Source: an uncultured Lachnospiraceae bacterium | GTDB taxonomy: Bacteria; Bacillota; Clostridia; Lachnospirales; Lachnospiraceae | Assembly (NCBI GenBank): GCA_900319245.1 | Contig: ONNQ01000021.1 | Location: 1-51,239, forward strand | Length of the DNA stretch: 51,239 nt | Direction of reading: 5' to 3' | In this document: positions 33,238 to 41,968 of the stretch, one piece after another | Layout: every line of letters begins with the position of its first letter | Numbering within the stretch: position 1 is the first letter of the stretch | Program-made: the position numbers and the translations under genes | Notes under the pieces: model-generated | The model's input: the letters and a program-made list of their open reading frames with translations, nothing else | Told to the model about the DNA's origin: nothing | Databases searched by the model: none

Positions 33238-34494
33238 TTACAATGATCTGCGTAAGAAAAGTGCCTCATACAGATCGACAATATATTCCCAGCTGTAATT
33301 CTTGCGGATCCGGTCCTTGGCCTTTTGCCCAAGCGCTGTGATCTCTTCCTCACTGAGCCTGTCCGCTCTGTGGATCAGCGCTGCCAGATTTCCTTCTTCT
33401 TTACTCCAGTAAAGCGCTGCATCCTCCGCCACTTCTTTGTTGAATCCGACATGTAGAAGGAGATTGAGATCCGTAGCGCCTAGCGCCTCCAGAAGGCTCG
33501 GGTTGGTGCCTCCCACTTCGTGTCCGTGGAAGTAGGCGTACGCATTTTCACGGATCTTTCCCAGCAGTGCCGGATCATAGACCGTGCCCACGAATTTGAT
33601 CCTGGGATCTGTTTCAAAAGACAACGTCTCCTGCAGGCGGTTATAAAAACGACCGTCTGTCGTCGTAATGATCGCAAAATCTTTTTCAGAATCCGATTTC
33701 ATAAACTCACGGATCATGGTCTCAAAATTGTTCTCCGGCACAAAGCGCCCGACGACCAGATAGTAGTTCCTGGCCTTGAGTCCATGCGCCGACAGCCACT
33801 CTGTAAAAGCAGGCGCGTCATCGGCAAGCGGAGAGGCTTTGTATTCTGACCCGTAGGCGATGAAGGTCGTTTTGGGAGAATACTTTTTATAGGTTGTACG
33901 AATGTATTTCTCGATATTTTTGCTGTCGCAGATCAGGATGTCCGCGTTTTTGACCATCAGGCCTTCCGAGTATTTCCAGTAGCGGCGGATCGGTTTACTC
34001 CATTTGGCGCGCTTCCACTCATGGCCATCCGGGTTTACAAAGAGAACGCCGCCCAGGGCGTGGATCTCCCGCCGAAACTGCGCGATAAACGGCCCGATGC
34101 GGCATGCGAGCACATAAAACACCGGTTCCCGGATCTCTTTGTGGACTTTACAGTAGTGAATGCATCTTCTGAGCGCGATCAGGTCGCAGGCAACCGCTCT
34201 GGCCGGTCCAATATACGGCACTTTGATGTCAAATACGAACGCGCCGTTATACTCAAAGCGCATATCGTCTTCTGCCATTCTGGCCACATGATACTGGATC
34301 TTGTCGGAGACTCTGTATTGTGTCAGCTTTTCCACAAAGGTCTCAAATCCGCCATAGGCCGCCGGAATTCCTTTGCTTCCAATTACAAACACATGCCGGA
34401 CGCTGCTGTCATTCTTTACGATCTCTTTGTCCGCTTCTTCCAGCATCCGAACCTTGTGGCCGTCGATCATCACCCACTTATTGGTACTTGTCAT
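33238..34494 (-). CDS. DUF1972 / GT4-type glycosyltransferase, rhamnosyltransferase-like
   Basis: 418 residues from the ATG at 34494 (GGAGG 5 nt upstream). The N-terminal GIPAAYGGFETFVEKL is the DUF1972 signature of rhamnosyltransferases such as Cps2T/WchF, and the C-terminal half has the GT-B donor site (VVGRFVPENNFE; HEVGGTNPSLLEALG). It is a cytosolic enzyme that probably adds a second sugar to the lipid-linked repeat. Lying next to RmlD it is likely to use dTDP-rhamnose. Confidence 0.88.
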   Translation of the reverse strand: MTSTNKWVMIDGHKVRMLEEADKEIVKNDSSVRHVFVIGSKGIPAAYGGFETFVEKLTQYRVSDKIQYHVARMAEDDMRFEYNGAFVFDIKVPYIGPARAVACDLIALRRCIHYCKVHKEIREPVFYVLACRIGPFIAQFRREIHALGGVLFVNPDGHEWKRAKWSKPIRRYWKYSEGLMVKNADILICDSKNIEKYIRTTYKKYSPKTTFIAYGSEYKASPLADDAPAFTEWLSAHGLKARNYYLVVGRFVPENNFETMIREFMKSDSEKDFAIITTTDGRFYNRLQETLSFETDPRIKFVGTVYDPALLGKIRENAYAYFHGHEVGGTNPSLLEALGATDLNLLLHVGFNKEVAEDAALYWSKEEGNLAALIHRADRLSEEEITALGQKAKDRIRKNYSWEYIVDLYEALFLRRSL

Positions 34495-34546
34495 TTTTGC
34501 CTCCAAACATGTTTCTGCACACTATGACATTTAATTATACCATATT

Positions 34547-35458
34547 TCAGCGCACAGAAATCATTTTCAGATACCGTTCCAGCGCGTCTGACCAGGCAGG
34601 AAGCCGCACAAAGCCCTTTCTGGTCAGCTTTTCCTTGTCCAGTCTGCTGTTAAAAGGCCGGCTCGCTTTGGAGACGCCATACTCTGCCGTTGTCACCGGA
34701 ATGACGTGCACCGAAAGGCCCGCCTGCTTGAAGATTTCACAAGCAAACGTATACCAGGAAATATAGCCGCCTTCATTGGTAGCGTGATAATAGCCGTACT
34801 CGGTCGTTTCGATCATATCGACGAGGAGCCGGGCCAGGTCATAGGTAAAGGTCGGCGTGCCAATCTGATCGTTTACAACGCGCAGCGTATCGTGCGTCTG
34901 CCCCAGCCTAAGCATTGTTTTGACAAAGTTGCTTCCATTGACGCCAAACACCCATGCAATCCGCACAATAAAGAACCTGCTCACAAGGTCACGAACCGCT
35001 TTTTCACCTTCCAGCTTGGTCTTACCGTAATAATTCAGCGGGCGGTACTCCGTGCAGTCCGGATCCCAAGGCTCCGTTCCCTCTCCGCTGAACACATAAT
35101 CCGTACTCAAATACAACATTTTCGCACCGGCTGCTTCCGCTGCTTCCGCGATATTGCGTGTGCCCAGCGCATTGACTGCGTAAACCTTGTCCTGGTTGGC
35201 GGGGTCTTCCGCGCCGTCAACGTTGGTCCAGGCGGCGCAATGCACGACAGCGTCCGGCTTATAGGCGCGGATCAGCGCATGGACCGCTTCCCGGTCTGTT
35301 ATATCAAGCTGTGCGTAGGGATGCCCATGCAGGGTTCCTCCGTCTTTTTCATCGAGGGGAAGGATGTCTGTTCCAAGTCCCTCATATCCTCTGCCGGCCA
35401 GTTCATTCATAACATCGTACCCAAGCTGACCGCGAACACCTGTCACTACTACTTTCAC
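34547..35458 (-). CDS. rmlD: dTDP-4-dehydrorhamnose reductase
   Basis: 303 residues. N-terminal NADPH site VTGVRGQLGYDV, STDYVFSG, catalytic YYGKTKLEGE (Tyr-x3-Lys) and a C-terminal RPFNSRLDKEKL motif are typical of RmlD. It makes dTDP-L-rhamnose, the last step from dTDP-4-keto-6-deoxyglucose. RmlA, RmlB and RmlC are not in this window. It starts with GTG overlapping the stop of the kinase-like gene. Confidence 0.95.
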   Translation of the reverse strand: MKVVVTGVRGQLGYDVMNELAGRGYEGLGTDILPLDEKDGGTLHGHPYAQLDITDREAVHALIRAYKPDAVVHCAAWTNVDGAEDPANQDKVYAVNALGTRNIAEAAEAAGAKMLYLSTDYVFSGEGTEPWDPDCTEYRPLNYYGKTKLEGEKAVRDLVSRFFIVRIAWVFGVNGSNFVKTMLRLGQTHDTLRVVNDQIGTPTFTYDLARLLVDMIETTEYGYYHATNEGGYISWYTFACEIFKQAGLSVHVIPVTTAEYGVSKASRPFNSRLDKEKLTRKGFVRLPAWSDALERYLKMISVR

Positions 35459-35961
35459 GCCTGTCTTCCCATCCTTTTCAGTATTTGCACGACGGTATCT
35501 TCGACTTCACCCTCTTCTTCAATCACCGTATCTGCGTACTTCTCGTACAGCGCCGTCCTCTCGTCATAGAGATCGCGCAGTGTCTGCCCTTCCCGAAGTA
35601 CGACGCCTCTTTGTTTAATGTTGCGTAGTCTGTGCGCCAGCTGTGCGTACTCCACCTTCAGATAGATGATATGCCCGATCTCACCAAAATGTTCCATGGC
35701 CTCCTTGCCGTACACCGCACTGCCCCCTGTGGCGATCACACAGTGGTCCGCCTCCACGGAGGCGTTGATCCGGTTTTCAATCTCCAGAAACCCGTCAATG
35801 CCTTCTGTTTCGATAATCTGCGCCAAACGCCGCTTTTGGGCTCGCTGGATCAGAAGGTCCGTATCCATAAAGTCAAATCCGATCAGCTTTGCTAAGATCA
35901 CGCCCACCGTACTTTTCCCGGAGGCCGGCATTCCGATCAGGACTAGGTTGGTTCTTTTCAT
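35455..35961 (-). CDS. shikimate-kinase-like P-loop kinase, substrate probably not shikimate
   Basis: 168 residues. Walker A GMPASGKST, MDTD after the first strand (Asp of the substrate site), lid Arg118 in QRGVVL and Arg135 are seen. In shikimate kinases FRxxE holds the shikimate-binding Arg; here it reads FLEIE (Leu59), and GGG is GGS (Ser81). With rmlD next in an overlapping operon and no aromatic genes around, a role in polysaccharide precursor phosphorylation is possible but inferred. It is the first gene of its unit; the start has AAGGA 6 nt upstream. Confidence 0.8.
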   Translation of the reverse strand: MKRTNLVLIGMPASGKSTVGVILAKLIGFDFMDTDLLIQRAQKRRLAQIIETEGIDGFLEIENRINASVEADHCVIATGGSAVYGKEAMEHFGEIGHIIYLKVEYAQLAHRLRNIKQRGVVLREGQTLRDLYDERTALYEKYADTVIEEEGEVEDTVVQILKRMGRQA

Positions 35962-35979
35962 CGCTGTTCCTTCCCACCG

Positions 35980-36002
35980 TCAATACGTATTGAGTCAGTA
36001 TA
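35980..36002 (-). promoter_or_regulatory. extended -10 promoter with palindromic operator candidate
   Basis: On the minus strand TGATATACT is an extended -10 (hexamer 36002-35997), and a perfect 14-bp palindrome TCAATACGTATTGA (35993-35980) sits at the expected start point. No good -35 was found. Confidence 0.5.
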
Positions 36003-36098
36003 TCATACCTTTATCTTGTTTGTGCAAAAAAACCGTTCCTATAGTAAAATGTTATAAGTGTATTTATATCTGATTTTGCGCATAGCATGGAGGTTCTT

Positions 36099-37634
36099 TT
36101 GAAAAGTTCTACGATCCACAACCATTCCATTTCTCCTGTCACCCATATCCTCTCACTCCTGCTGCTGCTCGTCATGGTCGCCGGTTTCTCTCTATTCGTG
36201 CAGGCGGCGGACAACACGCAGCCGGAAGACACAGCGCAGACGTCCGCACAGACACAGCCGCCTGTAAAAGGATGGCAGACCATCGATGGAAAGCGGTACT
36301 ACTATAACAATGGCGCGCCGATCACGGGTCTGCGCACGATCGGAACAGTCAAGTATTACTTTGATCCCCAGGACGGCGGCGCGGTAAAGACCGGTTTCAT
36401 CAAGATAAAACGAAGCGGCACGCTCTATATGCACTACTTTATGGATGAGAACTATGTCCGCTATGATCCCGCGAAGGCAGGACAGATGATGACCGGCTGG
36501 ACCACCGTCGGGGGCCGCACCTATTATTTCGCCGATTCGCGTTTTCCCAAGCTGCCGGTCGGCGTACGACTGACAGGCTTTCGCAAGATCAGCGGCTCCA
36601 CCTTTTACTTTGCAAACTCCGCCTGCCCGGACAAACCGTGGGGGGCACAGGTGACCGGGTGGGCCAAGATCAGCGGCAAGACGTACTATTTTGCCGACAA
36701 GAACTGCCCCTCGGAAAAGACGACCGGCAAGATGATGACCGGCCTTGTGACGATCAGCGGCCAAAAGTATTATTTTGCATCGAACGGCGTCAGAAAAACA
36801 GGATTTCAGACCATTGGCGGAAAGAAATACTATTTTGCAAACTCCCTCTGCCCGGACCACACGTGGGCCGCGATGGTGACCGGTCTTGTGAAGATCGGGG
36901 ACTACACGTACTATTTTGACAAAGACGGCGTCATGCAAAAGGGCTGGGTCAAGGTTGACGGAAGCCGCAAGTATTTTGACAAGAATGGGCGTAACAAGAT
37001 TCCGGTTGTCGTTCTGGATCCCGGCCATTCCTCAGAAGTGGCCGGTGGAAAGGAGCCGATTGGACCCGGCGCTTCCAAGAAAAAAGATGCGGACACCGCG
37101 GGGACAAGAGGCGTTTCCACGCGCGTCTATGAATACCAGCTCGCACTGCAGATTTCTCTCAAGCTGCGAACGACACTGGAGGGGCGCGGCTATCGCGTGA
37201 TCATGACCCGCTCCACCAACAAAGGGACCTACAGCTGTGTGGAACGCGCGAAGGTCGCCAACGACAATCATGCAGACATTTTCGTCCGCGTTCACGCCAA
37301 CGCAGACCCGAAGGATGCGTCCAGAACCGGCGCGATGACGCTCTGCATTACCAAAAAGAATCCCTATATCGCCAAGATGTACAAGCAATCCCGTCTTCTT
37401 TCCGACAAGATCCTGAATAGTTATGTGAAAGCGACCGGCTGCAAGAAAGAATATGTATGGGAGCGCGATGATCTGTCCGGCAACAACTGGAGTACGGTGC
37501 CCACGACGTTGATCGAGCTTGGCTATATGACCAACGCCGCAGAAGATAAGAAAATGCAGAATGCAGACTATCAGAAAAAAATGGTGAGCGGAATCGCTGC
37601 CGGTATCGATCAATACTTAAACTCGGTCCGGTGA
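36099..37634 (+). CDS. secreted N-acetylmuramoyl-L-alanine amidase with wall-binding repeats
   Basis: 511 residues from a TTG at 36099 with GGAGG 5 nt upstream; an ATG at 36087 lies in frame but lacks a site. A signal anchor is followed by about nine choline-binding-like repeats (GWQTIDGKRYYYNNGAPI and similar). The C-terminal amidase_3 domain has its zinc ligands: LDPGHS His, RVYEYQLAL Glu, RVHANA His, and catalytic Glu in TLIELGYM. It cuts the bond between muramic acid and the stem peptide. It stands alone, divergent from the kinase-rmlD unit and convergent with licD. Confidence 0.93.
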   Translation: MKSSTIHNHSISPVTHILSLLLLLVMVAGFSLFVQAADNTQPEDTAQTSAQTQPPVKGWQTIDGKRYYYNNGAPITGLRTIGTVKYYFDPQDGGAVKTGFIKIKRSGTLYMHYFMDENYVRYDPAKAGQMMTGWTTVGGRTYYFADSRFPKLPVGVRLTGFRKISGSTFYFANSACPDKPWGAQVTGWAKISGKTYYFADKNCPSEKTTGKMMTGLVTISGQKYYFASNGVRKTGFQTIGGKKYYFANSLCPDHTWAAMVTGLVKIGDYTYYFDKDGVMQKGWVKVDGSRKYFDKNGRNKIPVVVLDPGHSSEVAGGKEPIGPGASKKKDADTAGTRGVSTRVYEYQLALQISLKLRTTLEGRGYRVIMTRSTNKGTYSCVERAKVANDNHADIFVRVHANADPKDASRTGAMTLCITKKNPYIAKMYKQSRLLSDKILNSYVKATGCKKEYVWERDDLSGNNWSTVPTTLIELGYMTNAAEDKKMQNADYQKKMVSGIAAGIDQYLNSVR

Positions 37635-37663
37635 TCCCGCTCATAAGGTAGGTACCGCCCTTA

Positions 37664-38518
37664 TTATTTGCGGTACGCCGTATAGTAATGGTGGCCCTGC
37701 CGGTCTTTCTCCGGCGGAAGCTGCATATAATCGCCATAGGTGTGCCGAAGGATCCTGTCATACCGGGCCGGCACACGGAAACGATAATTCTCAAACGGCA
37801 TGTACTCGTAGGAATCGAACCATTTGCGCAAGTACATGTCCTTGACGCCCCAGGAGAGCCAGATCACACAGCCCACGAATTTGCTCTCATCGTAAGGATA
37901 AACCCGGGCAAGCTTCTCCAGCGCATTCTGAAAGCGCTCCTTGCCGCAAAGTCGGCAAAATACAAAGACCGGCAGTTTCATACACTTCCTGACAAACGAC
38001 GTCGTTGTCTCGATCGCAAAGTGATCTCTGGTCGCCTGATAGCAAAGGGAAGAGAGGCGGTCCCCTTTAAGGCCAAAGCGGACTGCCTCTTTTTGTGTGC
38101 TGCCGAGGCCGTCATAGGGATAGATATCAATAAAGATCCCCATACCAAAGGGCTTTTCGTTCTCCATGACCAGTTCATAGCGCGAATCGCTGATGCGGGT
38201 GATCATATACGGATACGCGGGGCACGTCTGCCGATTAAAGACTTGCAGATGCGGATATTCCCCAATATGTTCATCCAGATACTCCATTAACTTGTCGTGA
38301 TCCGGCCTTGGCATCATAATGTCCACATCGTCGTCCCACGGGATAAAGCCGTGGTGGCGCACGGCGCCGATCAGCGTTCCGTAAACCAGATAATAGCGAA
38401 GTTCCAGCTGTTCACAAATCTCTGCCACCGTGTGCAGGATCTCCAGCGCGATCTGCTGCGTCTCCTGCAGTGTCAGCGCCTCTTTATCGTCTCTCATTTC
38501 TTTGTTTGTCTTATGCAT
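37664..38518 (-). CDS. licD: LicD-family phosphotransferase
   Basis: 284 residues. The nucleotidyltransferase-like signature YGTLIGAVRHHGFIPWDDD followed by VDIMM is a clear LicD motif. LicD enzymes attach phosphocholine or related phospho-alcohols to surface glycans. Last gene of the minus-strand wzz-wzy-wzx unit. Choline metabolism genes are absent here, so the donor is unknown. The start has GGAGGCGG upstream. A 7-bp stem (GTACCGC/GCGGTAC, 37652-37676) spans its stop codon. Confidence 0.92.
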   Translation of the reverse strand: MHKTNKEMRDDKEALTLQETQQIALEILHTVAEICEQLELRYYLVYGTLIGAVRHHGFIPWDDDVDIMMPRPDHDKLMEYLDEHIGEYPHLQVFNRQTCPAYPYMITRISDSRYELVMENEKPFGMGIFIDIYPYDGLGSTQKEAVRFGLKGDRLSSLCYQATRDHFAIETTTSFVRKCMKLPVFVFCRLCGKERFQNALEKLARVYPYDESKFVGCVIWLSWGVKDMYLRKWFDSYEYMPFENYRFRVPARYDRILRHTYGDYMQLPPEKDRQGHHYYTAYRK

Positions 38519-38554
38519 ACCTTTCCGCCTCCGGTCCTTCTGGCACGCCGGTCC

Positions 38555-40030
38555 TTATTTTCCCTGCTTCTTTTTCAAGAAGGGAATATTTCTCTTTATA
38601 ATCGCCCACATCTGCAATGCAAAGCGGTCGCGCATGGCCAGTACACTTACGACATAAATCAGCGCGCCGCCGGCCACCTGCAGCGCAATGCTCTTCCACG
38701 ACCGGTGCAGCCATAAGCGGCTGAGCGTGATCGCCGCAAACATGACGGCGCCTGCCGCCAGATACTTGACCGATGCTTTGATGATCCATGTCAGGCGAAT
38801 GTAATCTCTCGAGAAATAGATAAAAGCAAGGAGAATCGACGTCTCCGCTGCAACGGACGCAATGACGGCGCCCACAGAATAAAACCGGGGAATCAGCAGG
38901 AGATTCAGGCCAAAATTCACAAACGCGCCAAGAATCACGCTTCGGTTGTAATCGGTCTGTCTTCCCACCGGCATCAGGACCTGCTTGCCCACCGCATTGT
39001 TGAGTCCCACAACAATGATCAGCAGGCTGAAGATCTTCAAAAGTGTCGCACTCCTCTCATAGCCCTGTCCGAGGTAAAGCGGTACCAGATAATCCGTGAC
39101 CGAGATCATTCCTATGCACATGGGAATCGCAACAAGGAGAATAAAGCGGATCGTCTGCTCCAGACGGTTCTTCATCCGGTCGATGGCGTTCATGTTGTAA
39201 AGGTTGGCCATGCGGGGCATGGTGACAATACTAAGAGACGTCACAACCGTTACCGCCATCTGCTCAATCTTCTGCGCAAACTCATAATAGCCGTTTTCCA
39301 CAGAGGTCGTCGTAAACCAGCGGATCATCTGCTTGTCGAGGGACAGATAGAAGGTCGTTGCGATCGTCGGAATAAAGTAAATGATACAGGATCGCAGATG
39401 TCTTCGGAGGTTCAGTTCTTTAAGCGGTACGCGGTCCACGAAGGACGGTGTGAAGTACCAGATGGACGCATTTCCAAGGAGTGTCGATCCGTTCATGATC
39501 AGCGCATAGATCAGAAGATCGTCCTGGCTCTTCACAAACGCAAAAATCAGGATCACGCTGGCGACCTTGATGATCGTATTGCGGAGCACGATCTTCTTAA
39601 ACTCCTCAAATCCCTGCAGCAGCCATGCAATGTCAATGGCGCTCGCCATGATCTGTACGAGCAGGACCGCATAGAGCGTCTTGTACTCCGGTCTTGCCAC
39701 AAACCGGATAAAGAGAAGGAAGATCCCCGCCGATCCGAGCATCAAAACAAAGCGCAGTACCGCCAGCTCCCAGAAAACCTGCGAAACGATCTTTCTGTCA
39801 TTGCGGTAGGCGGCTACGCGCAGCTGTCCGTAGGTGGCAATCCCCAGATTCCCAACGAGGGCAAAATAGCCCGTGATCGCGGTTGTGTAGCTGAAGGCAC
39901 CGACTTCCCCCGCCCCCAAAACCCTTGCAATATAGGGCTGGATCATGAGCGGGATCACGACGGCCAGCATCTGGTAGGCCAGATTATATACGTAATTTTT
40001 CTTTACACTTACTTTTCGTTCTGCTTTCAT
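38555..40030 (-). CDS. wzx: Wzx-like polysaccharide flippase (MOP superfamily)
   Basis: 491 residues with about 12-14 hydrophobic helices and the typical start NYVYNLAYQMLAVVIPLMIQPYIARVLGAG of O-unit flippases. It would move the lipid-linked repeat unit across the membrane. The ATG overlaps the stop of the upstream glycosyltransferase (ATGA). It is partner to the Wzy-like polymerase in the same unit. Confidence 0.93.
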   Translation of the reverse strand: MKAERKVSVKKNYVYNLAYQMLAVVIPLMIQPYIARVLGAGEVGAFSYTTAITGYFALVGNLGIATYGQLRVAAYRNDRKIVSQVFWELAVLRFVLMLGSAGIFLLFIRFVARPEYKTLYAVLLVQIMASAIDIAWLLQGFEEFKKIVLRNTIIKVASVILIFAFVKSQDDLLIYALIMNGSTLLGNASIWYFTPSFVDRVPLKELNLRRHLRSCIIYFIPTIATTFYLSLDKQMIRWFTTTSVENGYYEFAQKIEQMAVTVVTSLSIVTMPRMANLYNMNAIDRMKNRLEQTIRFILLVAIPMCIGMISVTDYLVPLYLGQGYERSATLLKIFSLLIIVVGLNNAVGKQVLMPVGRQTDYNRSVILGAFVNFGLNLLLIPRFYSVGAVIASVAAETSILLAFIYFSRDYIRLTWIIKASVKYLAAGAVMFAAITLSRLWLHRSWKSIALQVAGGALIYVVSVLAMRDRFALQMWAIIKRNIPFLKKKQGK

Positions 40031-40896
40031 GCATTCCCATCTCTGTCCATGAGGGCAAGAAACGCCTTTGTGGACTGGAGCAGACATTTCACTGTGAAGA
40101 TCGACTTCACTGACTGCTTGTGATATTCCAGATCTGTCGCTACGTCTTCATGGTGATCGACCCTAAGACGCGGATCATAGATCATCTTTTCCTGATCCCG
40201 CCGGCACTGGTAGCAGAGAATCTCCGCCTCCAGGTACATAAAGGTGCCGTCAAAAAAGCACGCTGTCGGGTGATTTTCCGTAAACACTTTGGAAAACACA
40301 TAGCAGGAGCCGTGCAGAAGCGGATCCTCCACAACGTGATCCACATAGTTCTCCGCCCGTTTCTCCAGTACCGACTGCTTGTGCATAAGTTCCAGGATCC
40401 GCCATTTGAGCGGGATCAGAAACCGCAGGTTGTTCTTGATCGTAAGACTCCTGCAGCTCTTCTCCAAATCCCTTCTTGTCGGCATCTTGCGCGTCTGCGG
40501 ATTCTGGTGATACTTCTTCTTCGTGGAGTAGATATCCGGGCCCATCACCGCGAACCTGTACTCCTCGAAGCTTGCAAAGATCTGTGCGATAAAGTCCTTC
40601 TGCCGGATCTCCATATCGTTGTTCATCACAACCACAAAGTCGGGATCATATTCGCGCACCGCATAGGCGTAGCCAAAATTGTTGCCCTTTGCAAAGCCCA
40701 GGTTTTCAACGGTCTCCAGCACATCGACATCGGCGGCGTCCTGATAGTGCTCCTCAAGTCCCTTGATGGTCCCATTGGGAGAACAGTTGTCCACAATGAT
40801 GATCTTCTTTTCGCCCTCCACGCTGTCCCGGATCGACTCCACGCAGAGGATCGTCTCATCCAGCGCCATGTAGTGCAGTATTACAAAACATACCAT
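40027..40896 (-). CDS. GT2 glycosyltransferase, rhamnosyltransferase-like
   Basis: 289 residues. GT2 pattern: ILHYMALDETILCVESI, VDNCSPNGT, NLGFAKGNNFGY, metal site VVMNNDMEI and C-terminal LHGSCYVFSK. Similar to WcaA/RfbF-type enzymes that add rhamnose or other sugars to repeat units. Cytosolic, no membrane segment. Confidence 0.88.
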   Translation of the reverse strand: MVCFVILHYMALDETILCVESIRDSVEGEKKIIIVDNCSPNGTIKGLEEHYQDAADVDVLETVENLGFAKGNNFGYAYAVREYDPDFVVVMNNDMEIRQKDFIAQIFASFEEYRFAVMGPDIYSTKKKYHQNPQTRKMPTRRDLEKSCRSLTIKNNLRFLIPLKWRILELMHKQSVLEKRAENYVDHVVEDPLLHGSCYVFSKVFTENHPTACFFDGTFMYLEAEILCYQCRRDQEKMIYDPRLRVDHHEDVATDLEYHKQSVKSIFTVKCLLQSTKAFLALMDRDGNA

Positions 40897-40901
40897 GTTG
40901 T

Positions 40902-41882
40902 CTATTCTTTCTCCCCCGCCTGCTGCCCTTCCAGCAGTGCTTGATAATAGGTGCCCGGAATCTGTGTCTTTTCCGGTTCAAATTTATAAGTGAGTTTGTG
41001 AAACGGTGTCATTTCCTTCACCGCGTCCATGACCGTCCCGTCATAGGGTTCGAACAGGCGCAGCAGCAAAATGTGCGGCGCCGCATTGCTGCAAGGAATC
41101 ACCTTATTCCATTCTTCCGGATAGGTCTCGATCGCCAGTTCAAAAAAGTCATGGAACAAATAATAGTCCACCAGGGACGTATGTCTGTACCAGTAATTGT
41201 ACAGAAGCGCTCTCGTCAGGCGCAGGATCGGATGCTGCGTGCACGCCGTGAGGAACCAGCTCGAGATTCTCTGGACATGTCCGTCCCACCCGGGTTTGAG
41301 ATCCTGAAACAGGAAAAGATCGCTGTCCAGCATATATGACGGGGCCTCTCCCGTGCAAAATACAGTGGCGTCGATCCATGTTCCGCCGTAGCGAATGAGG
41401 AGCTCCAGCCGCAGAAGATCCGACATATGTGTTTTGGTGATCTGACCACTGTCGATCTTCTCCTGGATAAACGCGGGGAATTTGGCATACTCCCTGTAAT
41501 TGTCTTCCGTAAGGACATGCACCGTTCTGTCAGGAAATGCGGCCCTTACAGATGCAATGCACCGTTTCACGATCGCCGGCGCTTTGTCCTCTCCGTCCAG
41601 CCAAAGCATCCAGATCTCTTGCGAGCGCGTCCGCTCCCTGTGCTTTGTGCCTGCCTCCGCGCGTTCTTTCTCCAGATACTCCTGTATATAGGCGCGGTTC
41701 TTTTTTCTGAGCCTTTCAAGCATCTTGTTGTTGACGCTGAGCCGCACGATCTCCAGTGATTTCTGCGACGTCCCCTGCAGTGCCGCTTGCACAAGCGCAT
41801 AGCCCAGTACATGGGACTGCAGGTACTGGCGGAGGATCTGCGCGCCGCCGGCTCTTTTAAATTTATCCTTCAGGTCCTTCAT
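40902..41882 (-). CDS. capsular polysaccharide synthesis (Caps_synth/GT32-like) glycosyltransferase
   Basis: 326 residues from the ATG at 41882 (AGGA 4 nt upstream); the frame is open back to 41972 (GTG) without a site. The DXD-type core THMSDLLRLELLIRYGG followed by TWIDATVF matches the Caps_synth family, which transfers sugars in capsule assembly. An 18-bp tandem repeat lies just upstream and stays in frame, so a longer N-terminus cannot be excluded. Confidence 0.85.
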   Translation of the reverse strand: MKDLKDKFKRAGGAQILRQYLQSHVLGYALVQAALQGTSQKSLEIVRLSVNNKMLERLRKKNRAYIQEYLEKERAEAGTKHRERTRSQEIWMLWLDGEDKAPAIVKRCIASVRAAFPDRTVHVLTEDNYREYAKFPAFIQEKIDSGQITKTHMSDLLRLELLIRYGGTWIDATVFCTGEAPSYMLDSDLFLFQDLKPGWDGHVQRISSWFLTACTQHPILRLTRALLYNYWYRHTSLVDYYLFHDFFELAIETYPEEWNKVIPCSNAAPHILLLRLFEPYDGTVMDAVKEMTPFHKLTYKFEPEKTQIPGTYYQALLEGQQAGEKE

Positions 41883-41890
41883 CTCGTCCT

Positions 41891-41944
41891 GTCCTTTTGT
41901 GCGGATCTGTCCTTTTGTACGGATCCGGCTTTTTGTATTGATCC
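41891..41944. repeat. three 18-bp tandem repeats upstream of the Caps_synth gene
   Basis: Plus-strand units of about GTCCTTTTGTACGGATCC begin at 41891, 41909 and 41927. On the minus strand each contains ACAAAAGG or a close variant, a Shine-Dalgarno-like motif. As 18 is a multiple of three the array keeps the frame open and would encode IRTKGQ-like hexapeptides if translated. Confidence 0.75.
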
Positions 41945-41968
41945 GGCCACTTGCCACGCAAGGCGTCC

